In this document: positions 63,889 to 64,000 of the stretch, piece after piece
How positions within the stretch are numbered: the stretch's first letter is position 1
Layout of the letters: each line of letters begins with the position of its first letter
Origin: Liopterus haemorrhoidalis
Taxonomy: Eukaryota; Arthropoda; Insecta; Coleoptera; Dytiscidae
Direction: 5' to 3'
Length of the DNA stretch: 64,000 nt
NCBI GenBank assembly: GCA_963971575.1
Contig: OZ020611.1
Span: forward strand, 147,276,419 to 147,340,418
Notes under the pieces: generated by a model
Told to the model about the DNA's origin: nothing
Seen by the model: only the letters and a program-made list of their open reading frames with translations
Database searches by the model: none
Position numbers and translations under genes: made by a program

Positions 63889-64000
63889 CTAAAAAAAATA
63901 AATAATGGTTTTAATATACGATCATTGCGATGTTGAATCAAAATATATCCAGACTTATGCCAGAAAACTTTATTAATACACTACTATTTTAACCAAACTG
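63889..64000 (-). other. intron upstream of the receptor exon
   Basis: Polypyrimidine tract (T-run on the minus strand) next to the acceptor; the rest is AT-rich. Confidence 0.5.

Overview
The window is AT-rich eukaryotic DNA, most likely from an insect. The main evidence is the last exon(s) of a gustatory-receptor-type seven-transmembrane gene at the right edge, together with GT-AG introns and a transposon load (mariner, hAT, Helitron, Harbinger, piggyBac-like, jockey-type LINEs) typical of insect genomes. I cannot name the species. Only one complete host gene is visible: a La (lupus antigen/SSB homologue) gene at 3348-5005, with an intron in its 5' leader and a single-exon coding region. 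A receptor exon lies at 63113-63888 on the minus strand. Two possible first coding exons with good splice donors lie at 12893-13015 and 13617-13676, and a decayed THAP domain at 14513-14834. The rest is transposon-derived or unassigned intergenic sequence.

Layout. 1-489: 3' end of a dead mariner. 565-2930: AT microsatellite, hAT-like ends, and a decayed LINE carrying three hAT MITEs, each with perfect 8-bp target duplications. 3000-5005: La gene. 5080-9190: Helitron-like family D, with a nested hAT element (BED-finger relic, foldback insert), a second repeat family C and a piggyBac-like MITE. 9787-17950: hAT MITE, Helitron-like family E, candidate exons, THAP relic, tRNA-like SINE. 19451-24246: a Helitron remnant that still has helicase motif-VI coding sequence and a hairpin-CTAG end; it is loaded with nested elements up to four layers deep. 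25037-31989: family A copy, LINE with an inserted MITE, Helitron 5' end, hAT element with 8-bp duplications. 32248-32776: solo LTR. 33595-38465: hAT MITE, duplicated repeats, Harbinger element encoding a MADF domain, internally deleted mariner. 39222-42740: nested terminal-inverted-repeat elements and a LINE split by a GC-rich Harbinger MITE. 44791-47685: hAT element with two family A copies and a TA-target MITE. 47812-54870: long low-complexity repeat, dead DDE and hAT transposases, second mariner. 55514-59254: tandem duplications, hAT MITE, Helitron fragments, last family A copy. 59262-62678: foldback element containing a pogo-like element, which itself contains a LINE.

There is no operon-like or cooperating gene set. 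The value of the window is stratigraphic. Many insertions can be ordered in time because excising them restores the host element or its reading frame. The most notable repeat is family A (six copies): it has an 11-bp subterminal inverted repeat, a central GTCT/GTCC microsatellite and a terminal stem-loop, and fits a Helentron-associated (DINE-1-like) element.
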